In this document: positions 44,056 through 54,637 of the stretch, piece after piece
How positions within the stretch are numbered: position 1 is the first letter of the stretch
Layout: each line of letters starts with the position of its first letter
NCBI GenBank assembly: GCA_029747015.1
Contig: JAKOGI010002205.1
Span: 62,001-126,000, forward strand
Source of the DNA: Carnegiea gigantea
Lineage: Eukaryota > Streptophyta > Magnoliopsida > Caryophyllales > Cactaceae
Length of the DNA stretch: 64,000 nucleotides
Direction: 5' to 3'
Made by a program: the position numbers and the translations under genes
The notes under the pieces: model-generated
What the model saw: the letters and a program-made list of their open reading frames with translations, nothing else
What the model was told of the DNA's origin: nothing
Database searches by the model: none

Positions 44056-45421
44056 AGCATATTTTGGTGTCCGTTTTTTGGATGATTATCAAGTTCAGGA
44101 TGTTAACTTTTAAGTCCAATTGGTTTCATATCATTTGGAATTCATTTGGTTACTTAAAACAGTTCATCTCTTGAACCTGTCCGGATTGCACTGCAAAATG
44201 CACGGTTTTGGTTTTCTGGTTTGTTCAAGGGGCAAATGACGTCCAAAAGCTACGATTCCAAATGGAGGGTAAACTAGACATCTTGAGGTTTCCAACCATG
44301 TAAGAAACGTAGCAAATAGTTATCATTTGATGTGTCAAACATGCGTTGCAAGTGGAGGCAGAAACCGGCTGCTTGACACCCGGTTGCTTAGCTTGGTGGT
44401 TTTCCTCCTTCAAGGGGTTTGCTTAAGGTGGAAGGCTGCCAAGCAGGTCATTTTGAGCTGCTTGATCAAGCACCACTCAGCTACTTGAGAGAGAGACACG
44501 TGGAGCAAGTGAAACATCACCATTTTGCAAGCCCTCATTCGACCACTCAAGCATGACATGGCACACATGCATTTTTCAGTCCTTTTGAGGTGGCTAGCCG
44601 TGCACTCTTACCTTCTTAGCTGGGAAAATGAGTCATATACATTCCTTAATGCATAGGAAAGGTTTAGGAAGATAACTTAAGTGCTTTGTAAAATAAGCTT
44701 TCAGCTTTTGGTTTGTATTAGAGTAAACCGTGTGTTAGGAAGTGATTAGCAAGTTTAATGACTTTCCTCCCTTGGAAGGAAAGCTCATTTGTGTACTCTC
44801 AAGGCCATATAAAGCCTTGTATGTTCATTTTGAAGGAATAGAGTTGAATTTTCAGTAGAGAGAAAAGACTTTGTGTCTTGTGATTTCCTAAACACTTAAC
44901 TTGCTTATCCTTAATTGTGGCCGATTAAGGTGGTGACCAAGTGAGTCTCAATCTTTGGTTAGGTGGTGAATCTTATCCTAATCCAAGATTGAGGGCCCTA
45001 AGCTAAATGATTAGTGGTGTATCTTATCTAATCATCTAGCTTAGAACTATCCAAGTTTCATTAAACACTCTTGAAGTTCACAAACTTGGTTTCACTCCTC
45101 TCAAACCATGAATTACCTTTGTTCTTCTTAGTGTCTTTTTATCCTCCTTTACTTCCCTCACTTCCTTACTCCTTTGATTCCTCTTATCCACACAAAATCA
45201 AGCCTTGACATAGCTGATTGCATCGAACTTCCAACAAACTTCAAAGCTACCTCAAACCGTGGAAAGGGACTTACCTAGGCAAGCTAGGCAGCGAGTTGGC
45301 ACGGTCACCCCGTGCCCTTGAGCACGACCGTGCCACCCCTGGCCGTAAGAGTTTGCTTGTTTTCTAGCCTCCTTTGACGTGAGTTAACTTGGGTTGCTAT
45401 CCTTCCCTTGGACTTACATCA
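43884..45421 (+). repeat. R10 3' LTR
   Basis: This 1538-bp LTR pairs with 37816-39360 and starts AGATGGAGGTCC directly after CAACAAGGGGAGAA. It ends GACTTACATCA before ATACA. TATA is at 44808-44814, the hairpin module at 44909-45034 and the GCACGG repeats at 45299-45337. Confidence 0.94.
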
Positions 45422-45426
45422 ATACA

Positions 45427-45574
45427 AATTCAAGCATGGCGAGGCTTTTCTTTGGTCCCACAATTTGAGTTTCATGACAAAAGACACTTCATGGAGTTTT
45501 ATTTGAACTTCAAAGTGCCTTATCCGAAGGGGTTTTCCAAATGGGGATCACAAGTACCATCCATTTCAAAGGAT
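45427..45574 (+). repeat. R9 LTR continuation, cut by an LTR-2-like sequence
   Basis: This stretch (TTTGGTCCCACAATTTGAGTT, then AAAGTGCCTTATCC and CCAAATGGGGATCA) matches 50925-51025 of the solo LTR in R11. It continues 37747-37815. It ends where TGATGGGGACCATCG starts. No gene. Confidence 0.78.
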
Positions 45575-46591
45575 GATGGGGACCATCGTGCCCAAACTTC
45601 ATCCACACATTCAGCAAACCCTCACACCCATTCAACCCCCAAGGAGGCCAAAGAAGTTCATGCCTTGGTCAGAAAACTCATAAACACAGCAGAAGATGCA
45701 CTGCCCAGTTCGTCCAGTTTCTGGCCCGGTTTTGTGTCGCTGTTGGAGCAAAATATAGAGGGGGAAATTTCCTGCACGCACCACCCCCTTAAAGCTTAGG
45801 ATCTTAGCTTTCCAACAAGACCTTCTACAAGGCATTTGGAGTCCATTTGGTCAGCCAACCAAGCCCAAAACTGAAGACAGTGCACTGCAGGGCGCCAATC
45901 AGCACAGTCCGAATTAAGGGAATGTTTGGCCCACTAACTCAACTCCATTGTTTCTGAAATTTTGCAGCATGGAAGGGGACATAAATATTTATCAAGTCAA
46001 GGGTTCAAATCCCATCCAAAGCACCCCCTTGTGGACGTTTTATCCAGCCAAAAGGACAAGCAAAACATCCCTTTACCCGGTTTGTTGCTAGCCGGTACAA
46101 GGGCTGTTTTTCTTGGACTTTTTGCTTGTCAACTTGCATCCCCACTTGCTGAATGACTCATCTTGCTGCAACCTAGGACTTTTGTAAGCTTGACACCTCA
46201 TTTGGGAGGCATAATAACCCCTAATGAGGTAGATTAAGCTAGGTAGTGAGGTGTCTAACTAGTAGTGGCTGATTAGATGTGTTTCTCTTCCCCATATGTA
46301 CTTAGATTTGTATTTGCTGCCTAGGAAGAGAGGGAACTCGGCCATAAGCTGATAAAAACCAGCTTGAGCCTCATTTTGGAACCAACTTGAAGGTATAAGC
46401 TTGTGAGTTCTCAAAGAAACTGTCCCCTCAAAATTCCTAGTCTATATCTTAAGTGTGGCAACTTAAGTGGTGTCTAGGTCCCTTTATCTCAATTAGGTGG
46501 TGATTCCTAATTGATCTAAGGGGATTGCCCAAGTATCCAACAAGAGTGGCTCCTCTTGGATTATCTCTTGAAGGTGCTTGCTCTATCCACC
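45575..46591 (+). repeat. LTR-2-family LTR, incomplete at its end
   Basis: It starts TGATGGGGACCATC and its first about 220 bases are an open frame (KEVHALVRKL...SFWPGFVSLLEQN) matching the R3 LTR tail. The hairpin module is complete: HP1 CTTAAGT/ACTTAAG at 46448-46467, HP2 TCAATTAGG/CCTAATTGA at 46489-46514, HP3 CAAGAG/CTCTTG at 46541-46570. It breaks off near 46591 before the usual CTTCCATCA terminus. Confidence 0.75.
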
Positions 46592-46842
46592 CTCAAAATT
46601 CCTAGTGTTATATCTTGAGCTTGGCAACTCAAGTGGGTCTCTAGGTCTTCTTGATTCAACTAAGAAGGTGATTAAATTCTGTAACTTAGTTGAAGGAAGA
46701 AGATTTGCCCAAGTGTGCAAACCAAGGTGGGTTATCATCACCCTTGCTAGTCCACTTGATCTATCTTGGTTCTTGATTTTCTTTTCATGTTTTCTACCCA
46801 AATGCATTCTTGATTCACTCTAGCAAATAAAACAAGTTGCAA
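46592..46842 (+). repeat. Second LTR-2-like U5 fragment, junction sequence
   Basis: It begins CCCTCAAAATTCCTAGTG and repeats the HP1-HP2 region (TCAACTAAG/CTTAGTTGA at 46656-46664/46685-46693), then runs into unmatched T-rich sequence. AATAAAACAAGTTGCAAA at its right end recurs about 60 bases downstream, a likely recombination junction with the R11 LTR. No gene is seen. Confidence 0.55.
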
Positions 46843-47541
46843 ACGACTGCCTTGCCCCCTTTCTTTAAGTTTAAGATGTTAGGAATCCAATAAAACAAGT
46901 TGCAAAGGATCCGGAGGTCGTTTGGTTAGTCAATCAGCAAGATCTTTCCAAGTGCGCAGGCTGGGCGCCAAAACAGCAGCATCCGAATTAAGGAGGAATT
47001 TGGACCACCAACTTAAGTCCACTCATTCTGAAATTTTGCAGCATGAAAGGGGACTTAAATATTTATCAAGTCAAGGGTTCAAATCCCATCCAAAGCACCC
47101 CCTTGTGTTGGTTTTACCCAGCCAAAAGGACAAGCAAAACACCCCTTTAACCGGTTTCTTCCTAGCCGGTACAAGTGGGTTGATTTCTTGGGTTTTGCTT
47201 CATCCACTTGCTGAATTGATTACTTTTGCTGCATTTTAGGACCATTATAAGCTTGACACATCACTTAGGGGGCATCATGGCCCCTAATGAAGTAGCTTAA
47301 GCAAGTGATGAGGTGTTAAGCTAGGTGAGTGATGGATGTAATGTGTTTCCCTCCCCCAAATGTACTTGGCATTGTTTTTGCTGCATGGGAAGGGGGGAGA
47401 AACTCGGCCATCCTAGCATAAAATCAGATGGTTTTCTCATTTTGAAGGCAACTTGAATGAAATGCAATTGTGAGTTCTCAAACTCTCTCCACAAAATTCC
47501 TAGTGTTGTATCTTGAGCTTGGCAACTCAAGTGGGTCTCTA
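46843..47541 (+). repeat. R11 5' LTR, first visible part
   Basis: It matches 57832-58528 of the 3' LTR, beginning at ACTGCCTTGCCCC. HP1 stems are 47512-47517/47526-47531. R12 begins at 47542 and the LTR resumes at 50286. Confidence 0.87.
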
Positions 47542-48595
47542 TGATGCATATTCCTATATGCATCATTTTTATTTAAGGTCAACTTCCAAGAAGAAAAGTG
47601 TCAAACAAGAGCGTGCATGGGAACTCTCATATTTTCTCTTATTATGTGAGTTCAAGGACTTTAGACACCATGAAGTAGTCAAGCAAGTGGCGAAAATCTG
47701 GATAAAACTCATATTCCTTCCGGAAGAATTGGTGCCCGATTCATCCCTGCGGAAGCACTCAAAGGGAAGTTGTCCTGCTCCAGTCCAGTTCTGATATAGG
47801 TGTAATGTTCGGACCATAACTTTTGATCTACTTATCCAAATTGAGCAAATGATCCCATTCTGGAAAATAGATCTCCAGGGCTTTCCAACAAGCCCAGAAT
47901 CACCTAATTTAGACGTGTGTGCTGAGAGTTATGCTCAGTTGAAGTGGAGGCTGCTGCAAGGATTAAATGCTGGGCAAATGAAGAGACTTCGGTTACATGA
48001 CATCATGTGGATGACATCATGCACGACTTAGAGTGTTCTAGAAGGATGTCTTCAGCTGATTGGAAGCCTAGAATATTCTTTGTAACCTCCCCCACCCCTT
48101 TATGTTGAGTCTTTTCCATTTTCCAAGCCTTTTCAATTTTCTAGTTTTAATTGCTAGGAGTTTTTAAGTCTTTTGGTTATCTTTGTTTAGCCTATAAATA
48201 GGTGGGTTATGTAGTTGCATTTGAATTCAGAGTTGTAAGCTTTTCCAAGAGTAGTACAAACACCTTGAGAGTGATTCTTATTTGTGTCCAAAAAAAAAAA
48301 ATCCCTAGTTCTATATCTTGAATTTTAGCAAGTTCAAGTGGTGTTCTAGGTTCTCTTTTCTTTTCCAATTGGAGTGATTCCTTGGTGAAGACGAGAGGAT
48401 TTGCCCAAGATCAAGTCCTTGAGTGGCTCCGCGAAGGATTATCTCAAGTGCAAGGTCTTGTTTATCCTTTGTTCTTTTTTGTTATTATTTTCATTCCATC
48501 TCAATCAACCTTCCATTTTCTCTTTACTTTGGTTCAATTCTTATTTGGGTTTATTTGAGTTTGATTTGGTTCACTTACCACGCACACATACATCA
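47542..48595 (+). repeat. R12 5' LTR
   Basis: TGATGCATATTCC...CACACATACATCA. The TATA box TATAAATA is at 48193-48200. The hairpin module is 48317-48448, with HP3 stems CTTGAG/CTCAAG at 48418-48423/48443-48448 around TGGCTCCGCGAAGGATTAT. Confidence 0.93.
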
Positions 48596-48684
48596 ATTGG
48601 TATCAGAGCCTAGGTTACCTACTTGACCAAATTTCCAAACCCAAACACATCCACAAATCAGCCTCATACACATCTGGTCCTGCC

Positions 48685-49480
48685 ATGAGTTCTAGCATGA
48701 GCGTTAAAAGGTGTTCAAGTGTCAAGGCTTTGGTCATGCACTCTCGGACTGCCCCAACAAGGAATTCATCACCTTGATCGAATGGGAAGAAGCCATGAAG
48801 GAAGAAAAAGAAGTTAGCTATCCATTTGTCTTAAATGGAGAAGGTCATTATCAAGAAAATAGTGACGTTAACTTTGATCTACCTCCCATCTTTGACGCCT
48901 ATAATGAAGTAGATAATGAGGTAAATTGGAGCCTACCTCCAAGATTTGATGAGCATGAACCTAGCCCCATTCAACCTTCCAAAACCCTCAAATCACAAAA
49001 AGTCTTACAAAAGAACCTCTTACTCACCTCTCTTCTCCCAACCGAGTCTAACCCTAGTTTCTACCCTCCCCTTACCCTCTTTTATCAACCCCATGATCAT
49101 ACTGCTCTTCAAGAGATGCCCTATAATTTTTGTCCACAAAGAACCCCATTTCATAAATATGCCCTCTTGTATGAGAAGAAAAAAGAACTCCCGAGTTTGA
49201 GGACAAACTCAAAACCACCCGGGGAGTATGATGCATATTCCCATATGCATCATTTTTATTTAAGGTCAACTTCCAAGAAGAAAAGTGTCAAACAAGAGCG
49301 TGCATGGGAACTCTCATATTTTCTCTTATTATGTGAGTTCAAGGACTTTAGACACCATGAAGTAGTGAAGCAAGTGGCGAAAATCTGGATAAAACTCATA
49401 TTCCTTCCGGAAGAATTGGTGCCCGATTCATCCCTGCGGAAGCACTCAAAGGGAAGTTGTCCTGCACCAGTCCAGTTCTG
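48685..49480 (+). pseudogene. R12 gag remnant with knuckle and novel tail, frame shifted near its start
   Basis: ATG 48685 begins MSSSMSV, the usual gag start, then jumps directly to the zinc knuckle. One T is missing in AGGTGTTCAAG (48709-48718) relative to AGGTGTTTCAAG, so the long frame from 48711 (FKCQGFGHALSDC) is out of phase with the ATG. The frame continues EWEEAMKEEKE, two copies of a PP(I/R)FD motif (FDLPPIFDAY; WSLPPRFDEH), a serine/proline-rich part, and LPSLRTNSKPPGEYD at the polypurine tract. It then runs about 85 codons into the 3' LTR (EFKDFRHHEVVKQVAK). The gag core, protease and pol are absent. PPRFDEH recurs in R8 as PPKFDEH. Confidence 0.8.
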
Positions 49481-50280
49481 ATATAGGTGTAATGTTCGGA
49501 CCATAACTTTTGATCTACTTATCCAAATTGAGCAAATGAGCCCATTCTGAAAAATAGATCTCCAGGGCTTTCCAACAAGCCCAGAATCACCTGATTTGGA
49601 CGTGTGTGCTGAGAGTTATGCTCAGTTGAAGTGGAGGCTGCTGCAAGGATTAAATGCTGGGCAAATGAAGAGACTTTGGTTAGATGACATCATGTGGATG
49701 ACATCATGCACGACTTGGAGTGTTCTAGATGGATGTCTTCAGCTGATTGGAAGCCTAGAATATTCTTTGTAACCTCCCCCACCCTTTTATGTTGAGTCTT
49801 TTCCATTTTCCAAGCCTTTTCAATTTTCTAGTTTTAATTGCTAGGAGTTTTTAAGTCTTTTGGTTATCTTTGTTTAGCCTATAAATAGGCGGGTTATGTA
49901 GTTGCATTTGAATTCAGAGTTGCAAGCTTTTCGAAGAGTAGTACAAACACCTTGAGAGTAATTCTCATTTGTGTCCAAAAAAAAAATCCCTAGTTCTATA
50001 TCTTGAATTTTGGCAAGTTCAAGTGGTGTTCTAGGTTCTCTTTCTTTTCCAATTGGAGTGATTCCTTGGTGAAGACAAGAGAATTTGCCCAAGATCAAGT
50101 CCTTGAGTGGCTCCGCGAAGGATTATCTCAAGAGCAAGGTCTTGTTTATCCTTTGTTCTTTTTTTGTTATTATTTTCATTCCATCTCAATCAACCTTCCA
50201 TTTTCTCTTTACTTTGGTTCAATTCTTATTTGGGTTTATTTGAGTTTGATTTGGTTCACTTACCACGCACACGTACATCA
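49229..50280 (+). repeat. R12 3' LTR
   Basis: This LTR pairs with 47542-48595. TATA is at 49880-49887, the hairpin module at 50002-50132 (HP3 stems 50102-50107/50127-50132). It ends ACACGTACATCA before CTCTA. Confidence 0.93.
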
Positions 50281-50285
50281 CTCTA

Positions 50286-50512
50286 GGTCTCTTTCTCTCA
50301 ACTAGAAGGTGATTAAATTCTGTAACTAGTTGATATAAAGAGATTGCCTAAGTGTTCTCCAAGGGTGGCTCCTAGGATTATCCCTTGAAAGGCCACTTGA
50401 TTATCCCAAACTCTTGATTTTCCTATCCGTTGTGGTTTTCCTTCTCCTTGTGTCAAGCAATCCACTTTGAAGTAAGTTGTGAGTGGTTCTTCTCCCTTAC
50501 GACCTTCCATCA
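50286..50512 (+). repeat. R11 5' LTR, end part
   Basis: It continues the LTR after R12. HP2 stems are TCAACTAG/CTAGTTGA at 50298-50305/50326-50333; HP3 stems CAAGGG/CCCTTG at 50360-50365/50382-50387. It ends CGACCTTCCATCA. The primer site that follows (50516-50527) reads TGGTATTAGAGC, one base off the usual TGGTATCAGAGC. Confidence 0.88.
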
Positions 50513-50642
50513 AATTGGTATTAGAGCTTAGGCTACCATCTTGGCCAAGCTTCCATCACCCAAACACACTCCCAAACACAAGAACCACAAAAACAGCCTA
50601 AACACATCCTCCACAAAATCTCAGCCGTGCCCAACCAGAAAG

Positions 50643-50756
50643 TTGGCACGGGCACACCGTGCCACCTGAGCACGACCGTGCCACAATTCCAGCCCAGCAC
50701 TTCTTCGCCAGTAGCTCAGCACAGTCAGGCCGTGCCTGCTAGCACGACCGTGCCTA
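50643..50756 (+). other. R11 leader: GCACGG/CCGTGC hairpin repeats
   Basis: Two units about 73 bases apart each contain GCAC(G/A)G...CCGTGCC followed by AGCACGACCGTGCC. They lie between the primer site and the gag ATG at 50801. Confidence 0.75.
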
Positions 50757-50800
50757 CCTCTCCCCGTCCCAAAACACTCTTTCTCTATTCTAAAGCCAAA

Positions 50801-53477
50801 ATGTCTTCTAGCCTCACACCCGAGCAAGTTGATGCATATTTCCATATGCATCATTTTCATTCCTCAAGCTCAACTTCAAGGGAGGAAAAGGCCAAACAAG
50901 ATCATACGAGGAAACACTTATATTTGGTCCCATTATTTGAGTTCCATGATACAAGACACTTTGTGGAGTTTGTTTTGAACTTCAAAGTGCCTTATTCCAA
51001 GGGGTTTCCCAAATGGGGATCAAGACCATCATGCTGCTTGCCCGTAAACTCCACTACTCCTATTAAGCTCGAGTAAGATCACAAGCAGCCAAAGAAGTCA
51101 AGGAGATTGCGCTTATGTTCAACAAAGCCATGGAGTTTAACCCTCTTTTCATGCTTAGTTCGTCCATGCCGAGGCCCGATTTTGTATGTCTATTGCAGCA
51201 AGAAAAGATGGGTAATTCTCATGAAGTCCTTCACCTCATTCAAGCTTAAAGTGTTAGCTTTCTAATAAGACCAGCCATGCATCATTTGGAGTCCATTTGG
51301 TTGGTTATCTTTGGCCCACATCATAAAGTGCTGAAATGCAGTCCAGTTCTGAGCAGTCTGCACTTTTCAGCCCATAACTTTTAAACGGACGGTCCAAATA
51401 TAGTGAAACCACTTCCATTGGAAACCAGACTCTTCAGGCTTTTCAGAGAATCAAGAATCATTCAATTTGGATCACAAATCAGGGAGTTATGGTCCAATGA
51501 ATCTGGCCCTGCTGTAGGTGTAAACGCGTTTATGAGTTGAATGTGTATACATGAACCATCACGTCTTTTGGTTTGCTCAAGCTGCGTTTTTCCCTTTCTT
51601 CCAAGGCTGAAATGTGACCTTTTCAAGTCTCTCAAGTGGATAGTTGATAGGTTGTCATTTAAGTAGATAAATGGCCATGTGTATGTTGTGTCTTTTCGGT
51701 TTTCTAGTCTTTTAGGTTACATTTCAGTTTCGTGTCTTTTTGGTTTCTATCTAGTAATGAGTCTTTATGTGTTTGAGTCTTTCATGTGTAAGGCCAGCCT
51801 ATAAAAGGCCATAGTTCACGTTGTGTTAATCAAGCATTCATCAAATGAAAAGCAAAGTTCAGAATTGAGTTGCATACTCTCTTCTTTCAAAAATCCCTAG
51901 TTCTATATCTTGAGAATTGGCCCTCTCAGGTGGTGTTCTAGGTCCCTTCCCTCATCTAGGTGGTGATTAACTTCTGTATCCTAGATTGATTTAGGGGATT
52001 GCCCAAGTTATTTGGCTTGAGTGGCTCTAATTGGATTATCTCTAGTCAAATACTTGAACTATCCTTTTCTCATTTTTACTTTGTTCTCACCCCTCAAAAA
52101 ACCAAAAACACATCTTGTCTTGGTCATTTGTGCTCGCTTATACATCACAAGTGGCCGAGCAAGCCCTGAGGGAGAAAGCCGAGGTAGAAGCTCAACTAAA
52201 GTATCTCCAAAAGCAACTAGGACAACTTATGGAAGAGAAGAGAAGAGGTTTATGGAGTTTAAAGAGTCCAGGCAAGCATCAAGACTCGGATGACTCCGAG
52301 GGAAGCAACCCCATTAGTGACTCAAGTGAAGGGGAGCATGCACCAAGGTCCCAACGACATCAAAGGTCAAGGGGACGAAGCTTTGGAGACTTTAAAGTCG
52401 ACATTCCGGAGTTCGAAGGACAACTAGACCCGGACATCTTCCTTGATTGGCTTCAAACGGTGGAAAGAGAATTTGAATACAAGGACATCCCGGAAAGCAA
52501 AAAGGTAAAGCTAGTAGCCTTGAAACTCCGTAAATATGCTTCCATATGGTGGTCTAATGTTGTGTCCAAGAGGGTGAGAAAGGGGACAAGTAAGATAAAG
52601 ACTTGGGAGCAAATGAAATCCAAACTTAAGGCCAAGTTCTTACCCCCACACTATCTTCAAGACAATTTCCTTAAACTCCACCACCTCCAACAAGGTTCAA
52701 AGAGTGTAGAGGAGTACACTAGGGACTTTGAACAACTTCTTCTAAAGTGTGATTTGAGGGAAGATGATTCCCAAACTTTGATTCGTTACTTGAGTGGGCT
52801 TGATGAACAAATTGCTCATGTAGTGGAGTTACACCCCTACACCTCCCTTGATGAGTTGAGTGCTTTAGCTCACAAGGTCGAAAAACAAAAGAAGCTCAAA
52901 GGCAAGAACGCCATCTCTAAGCCTACCCCACGGCCTTATGGCTTTCAAAAGCCCCCATTCACTCCTCAAAAACCTTCTCCACCCCCAAACCCGAAACCCC
53001 CTCAAACAGCCCCCCCACAAACTCCGTCCAAGCCACCACCAAAACCCCCTAGCAAGGTTCGTTGCTTTCGTTGTCAAGGTCTTGGACATTACGCTTCCGA
53101 ATGTCCAAACAAAAGAATGGTATCTCTAGCCGAATATCAAGAGTCCTTAGAGGAGCTAGAGGTTGAGGAAGACGAAAATGGAGGAGAAAAGGAGGTGTAC
53201 ATGGCCAAAATGTTGGAAGAGGTAGAAGAGGGCCCGGATGAAGGGGAACTACTAGTGATTAGAAGGGCTCTAAGTGGGATTGCTTCTCAAGACAACATGG
53301 AGCAAAGGGAGAGCATCTTTCATACAGGGTGCACCGTGAGTGGCAAGGTGTGTTCTCTCATCATCGATGGGGAAAGTTGTGCTAATGTGACCTCAAAAAC
53401 CATGGTGGACAAGCTCAAGATTCCGGTCACACCTCACCCAAATCCTTACACAATTCAGTGGCTCAACCAAGGTAAGG
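50801..53477 (+). pseudogene. R11 gag and protease start, split by a solo LTR
   Basis: ATG 50801 gives MSSSLTPEQV. The solo LTR occupies 50830-52147, and the frame resumes at 52153 with AEQALREKAEV, a coiled coil. The gag core is VDIPEFEGQLDPDIFLDWLQTVE, KYASIWWSNVVSKR and EEYTRDFEQLLLKCDL. The knuckle CFRCQGLGHYASEC is at about 53063-53104. The protease reads LIIDGESC (about 53360-53380), with glutamate where relatives have glycine (DGGSC). At NQGK (53477) the second solo LTR intervenes. A new ATG-less frame from 52115 exists only by chance. Confidence 0.88.
50830..52147 (+). repeat. Solo LTR of R9 family in R11 gag
   Basis: It is 1318 bp with duplicates CAAGT (50825-50829 and 52148-52152). 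It starts TGATGCATATTTCC and ends TTATACATCA. Its first about 420 bases contain frames matching other LTR-encoded tails (EFHDTRHFVEF; SSSMPRPDFVCLLQQ). TATA-like TATAAAAG is at 51800-51807. HP1 stems are 51909-51915/51924-51930, HP2 stems ATCTAGG/CCTAGAT at 51954-51960/51980-51986. Confidence 0.93.
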
Positions 53478-54632
53478 TGATGTAGATATGGGTGGTAAGT
53501 GAACCAAATCAACTCAAACTCAAACTAAACAAGAATCAACCAAAGAAAAGTGAATATGGTGGAAGATAGTTTGAGATGGTTTGAAGAATAATAACAAAAA
53601 AAACAAGACCTTGTAATTAAGATAATCCTTCACGGAGCCACTCAATGACTTGATCTTGGGCTAATTCTCTTGTCTTACCAAGGAATCACTCCAATTGGAA
53701 AAGATAGAGAACCTAGAACACCACTTGAATTAGCCAAATTCAAGATATAGAACTAGGAATTTTTGAGACACAAATGAGAATCACTCTCAAAGGTGCTTGT
53801 ATTACTTTGGAAATCTCTTACAATGCTGAATGATTAGCTTCACATGCCCCTCCCCTTTTATAGACTCAGCAAAAGACAATCAAAAGACTCAAATAACTCC
53901 TAACAATTAAAACTAGCTAATGAAAAGTCTAAGAAAAATGAAAAGACACATCATAAAAGGGGGTGGGGGAGGTTACAAGGAATATTCTAGGATTTTTGCA
54001 GCTGATTACATCAATCTAGAAGCATCTAAAACGTGCACAATATCAGCCACACAAATATATGTAACCTAAGACTCTTCATATTCCCAGCATTAATCCTTGC
54101 AACTGCCTCAACTTCAACAGAGCATAACTTCCAGAATACTCGGCCAAATCACGCGTTCTTGGGCTTGTTAGAAAGCCCTGGAAGTCTATTTTCCAGAATG
54201 GGCTCATTTGCTCAATTTGGATAAGCGGTTTGAAAGTTATGGCCCAAACAATGCACCTATCTCAGACTGGACTGGATCAGCATAACGTATCTTTGAGTGA
54301 TATTTTGCCCAATCAAATGATGTCCAAATTAAACAAACTTGGGCTTATTTGAAAGCTGAAATCTTAAACTTCAAAACCATGTGGAGCCTCAAGTTGTGGG
54401 TCCACTTGAGCTTGTCCAAAAGTGGTCACAAAAAATCGGGTTCCGCAGGGATGAATTCAGCGCCAAATTTCTAGCAAAGCTTAACCTCTTTTTGACCTCT
54501 TCATAGTGTCGTGAGTCTTTGAACTCACTTAATAAGACCAAATAAACACACTTCCAAGCATGATCTTCTTTGACCCTTTTCTTCTTTGAAATTGGTCTTG
54601 AATAAAAATGATGCATATGGAAATATGCATCA
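53478..54632 (-). repeat. Solo LTR (LTR-1 family) in R11 protease region
   Basis: It is 1155 bp, minus orientation, with perfect duplicates TAAGG (53473-53477 and 54633-54637). The gag-pol frame of R11 reads on across it (NQGK to GLQI). Hairpins in plus coordinates: HP3 53616-53621/53641-53646, HP1 53724-53731/53737-53744. Confidence 0.95.
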
Positions 54633-54637
54633 TAAGG

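Larger units (their letters stand above)
37816..45421 (+). mobile_element. R10: near-intact autonomous LTR retrotransposon
   Basis: R10 is 7606 bp with LTRs of 1545 bp (37816-39360) and 1538 bp (43884-45421), nearly identical by eye, and target duplicates ATACA (37811-37815 and 45422-45426). The primer site is 39365-39376 and the polypurine tract about 43871-43883. One gag-pol frame of 1439 codons is broken only close to its end. Both LTRs start AGATGG rather than TGATGG. It is the best candidate here for a source of proteins for R4, R8 and R12. Confidence 0.95.
47542..50280 (+). mobile_element. R12: 2.7-kb non-autonomous mini-element (LTR-1 family)
   Basis: R12 is 2739 bp with LTRs of 1054 bp (47542-48595) and 1052 bp (49229-50280), nearly identical by eye, and duplicates CTCTA (47537-47541 and 50281-50285). 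The primer site is 48598-48610 and the polypurine tract about 49215-49228. The 633-base body keeps only the gag start, a CCHC knuckle and an unusual tail. Unlike R1 and R14 of the same LTR family it has no GCACGG leader repeats. Its matching LTRs suggest recent movement with borrowed enzymes. Confidence 0.93.

Noticed and set aside
52115..52152. Apparent start of R11 gag inside the solo LTR end
   Set aside because: The true start is at 50801. The frame upstream of 52153 belongs to the inserted LTR, flanked by CAAGT.
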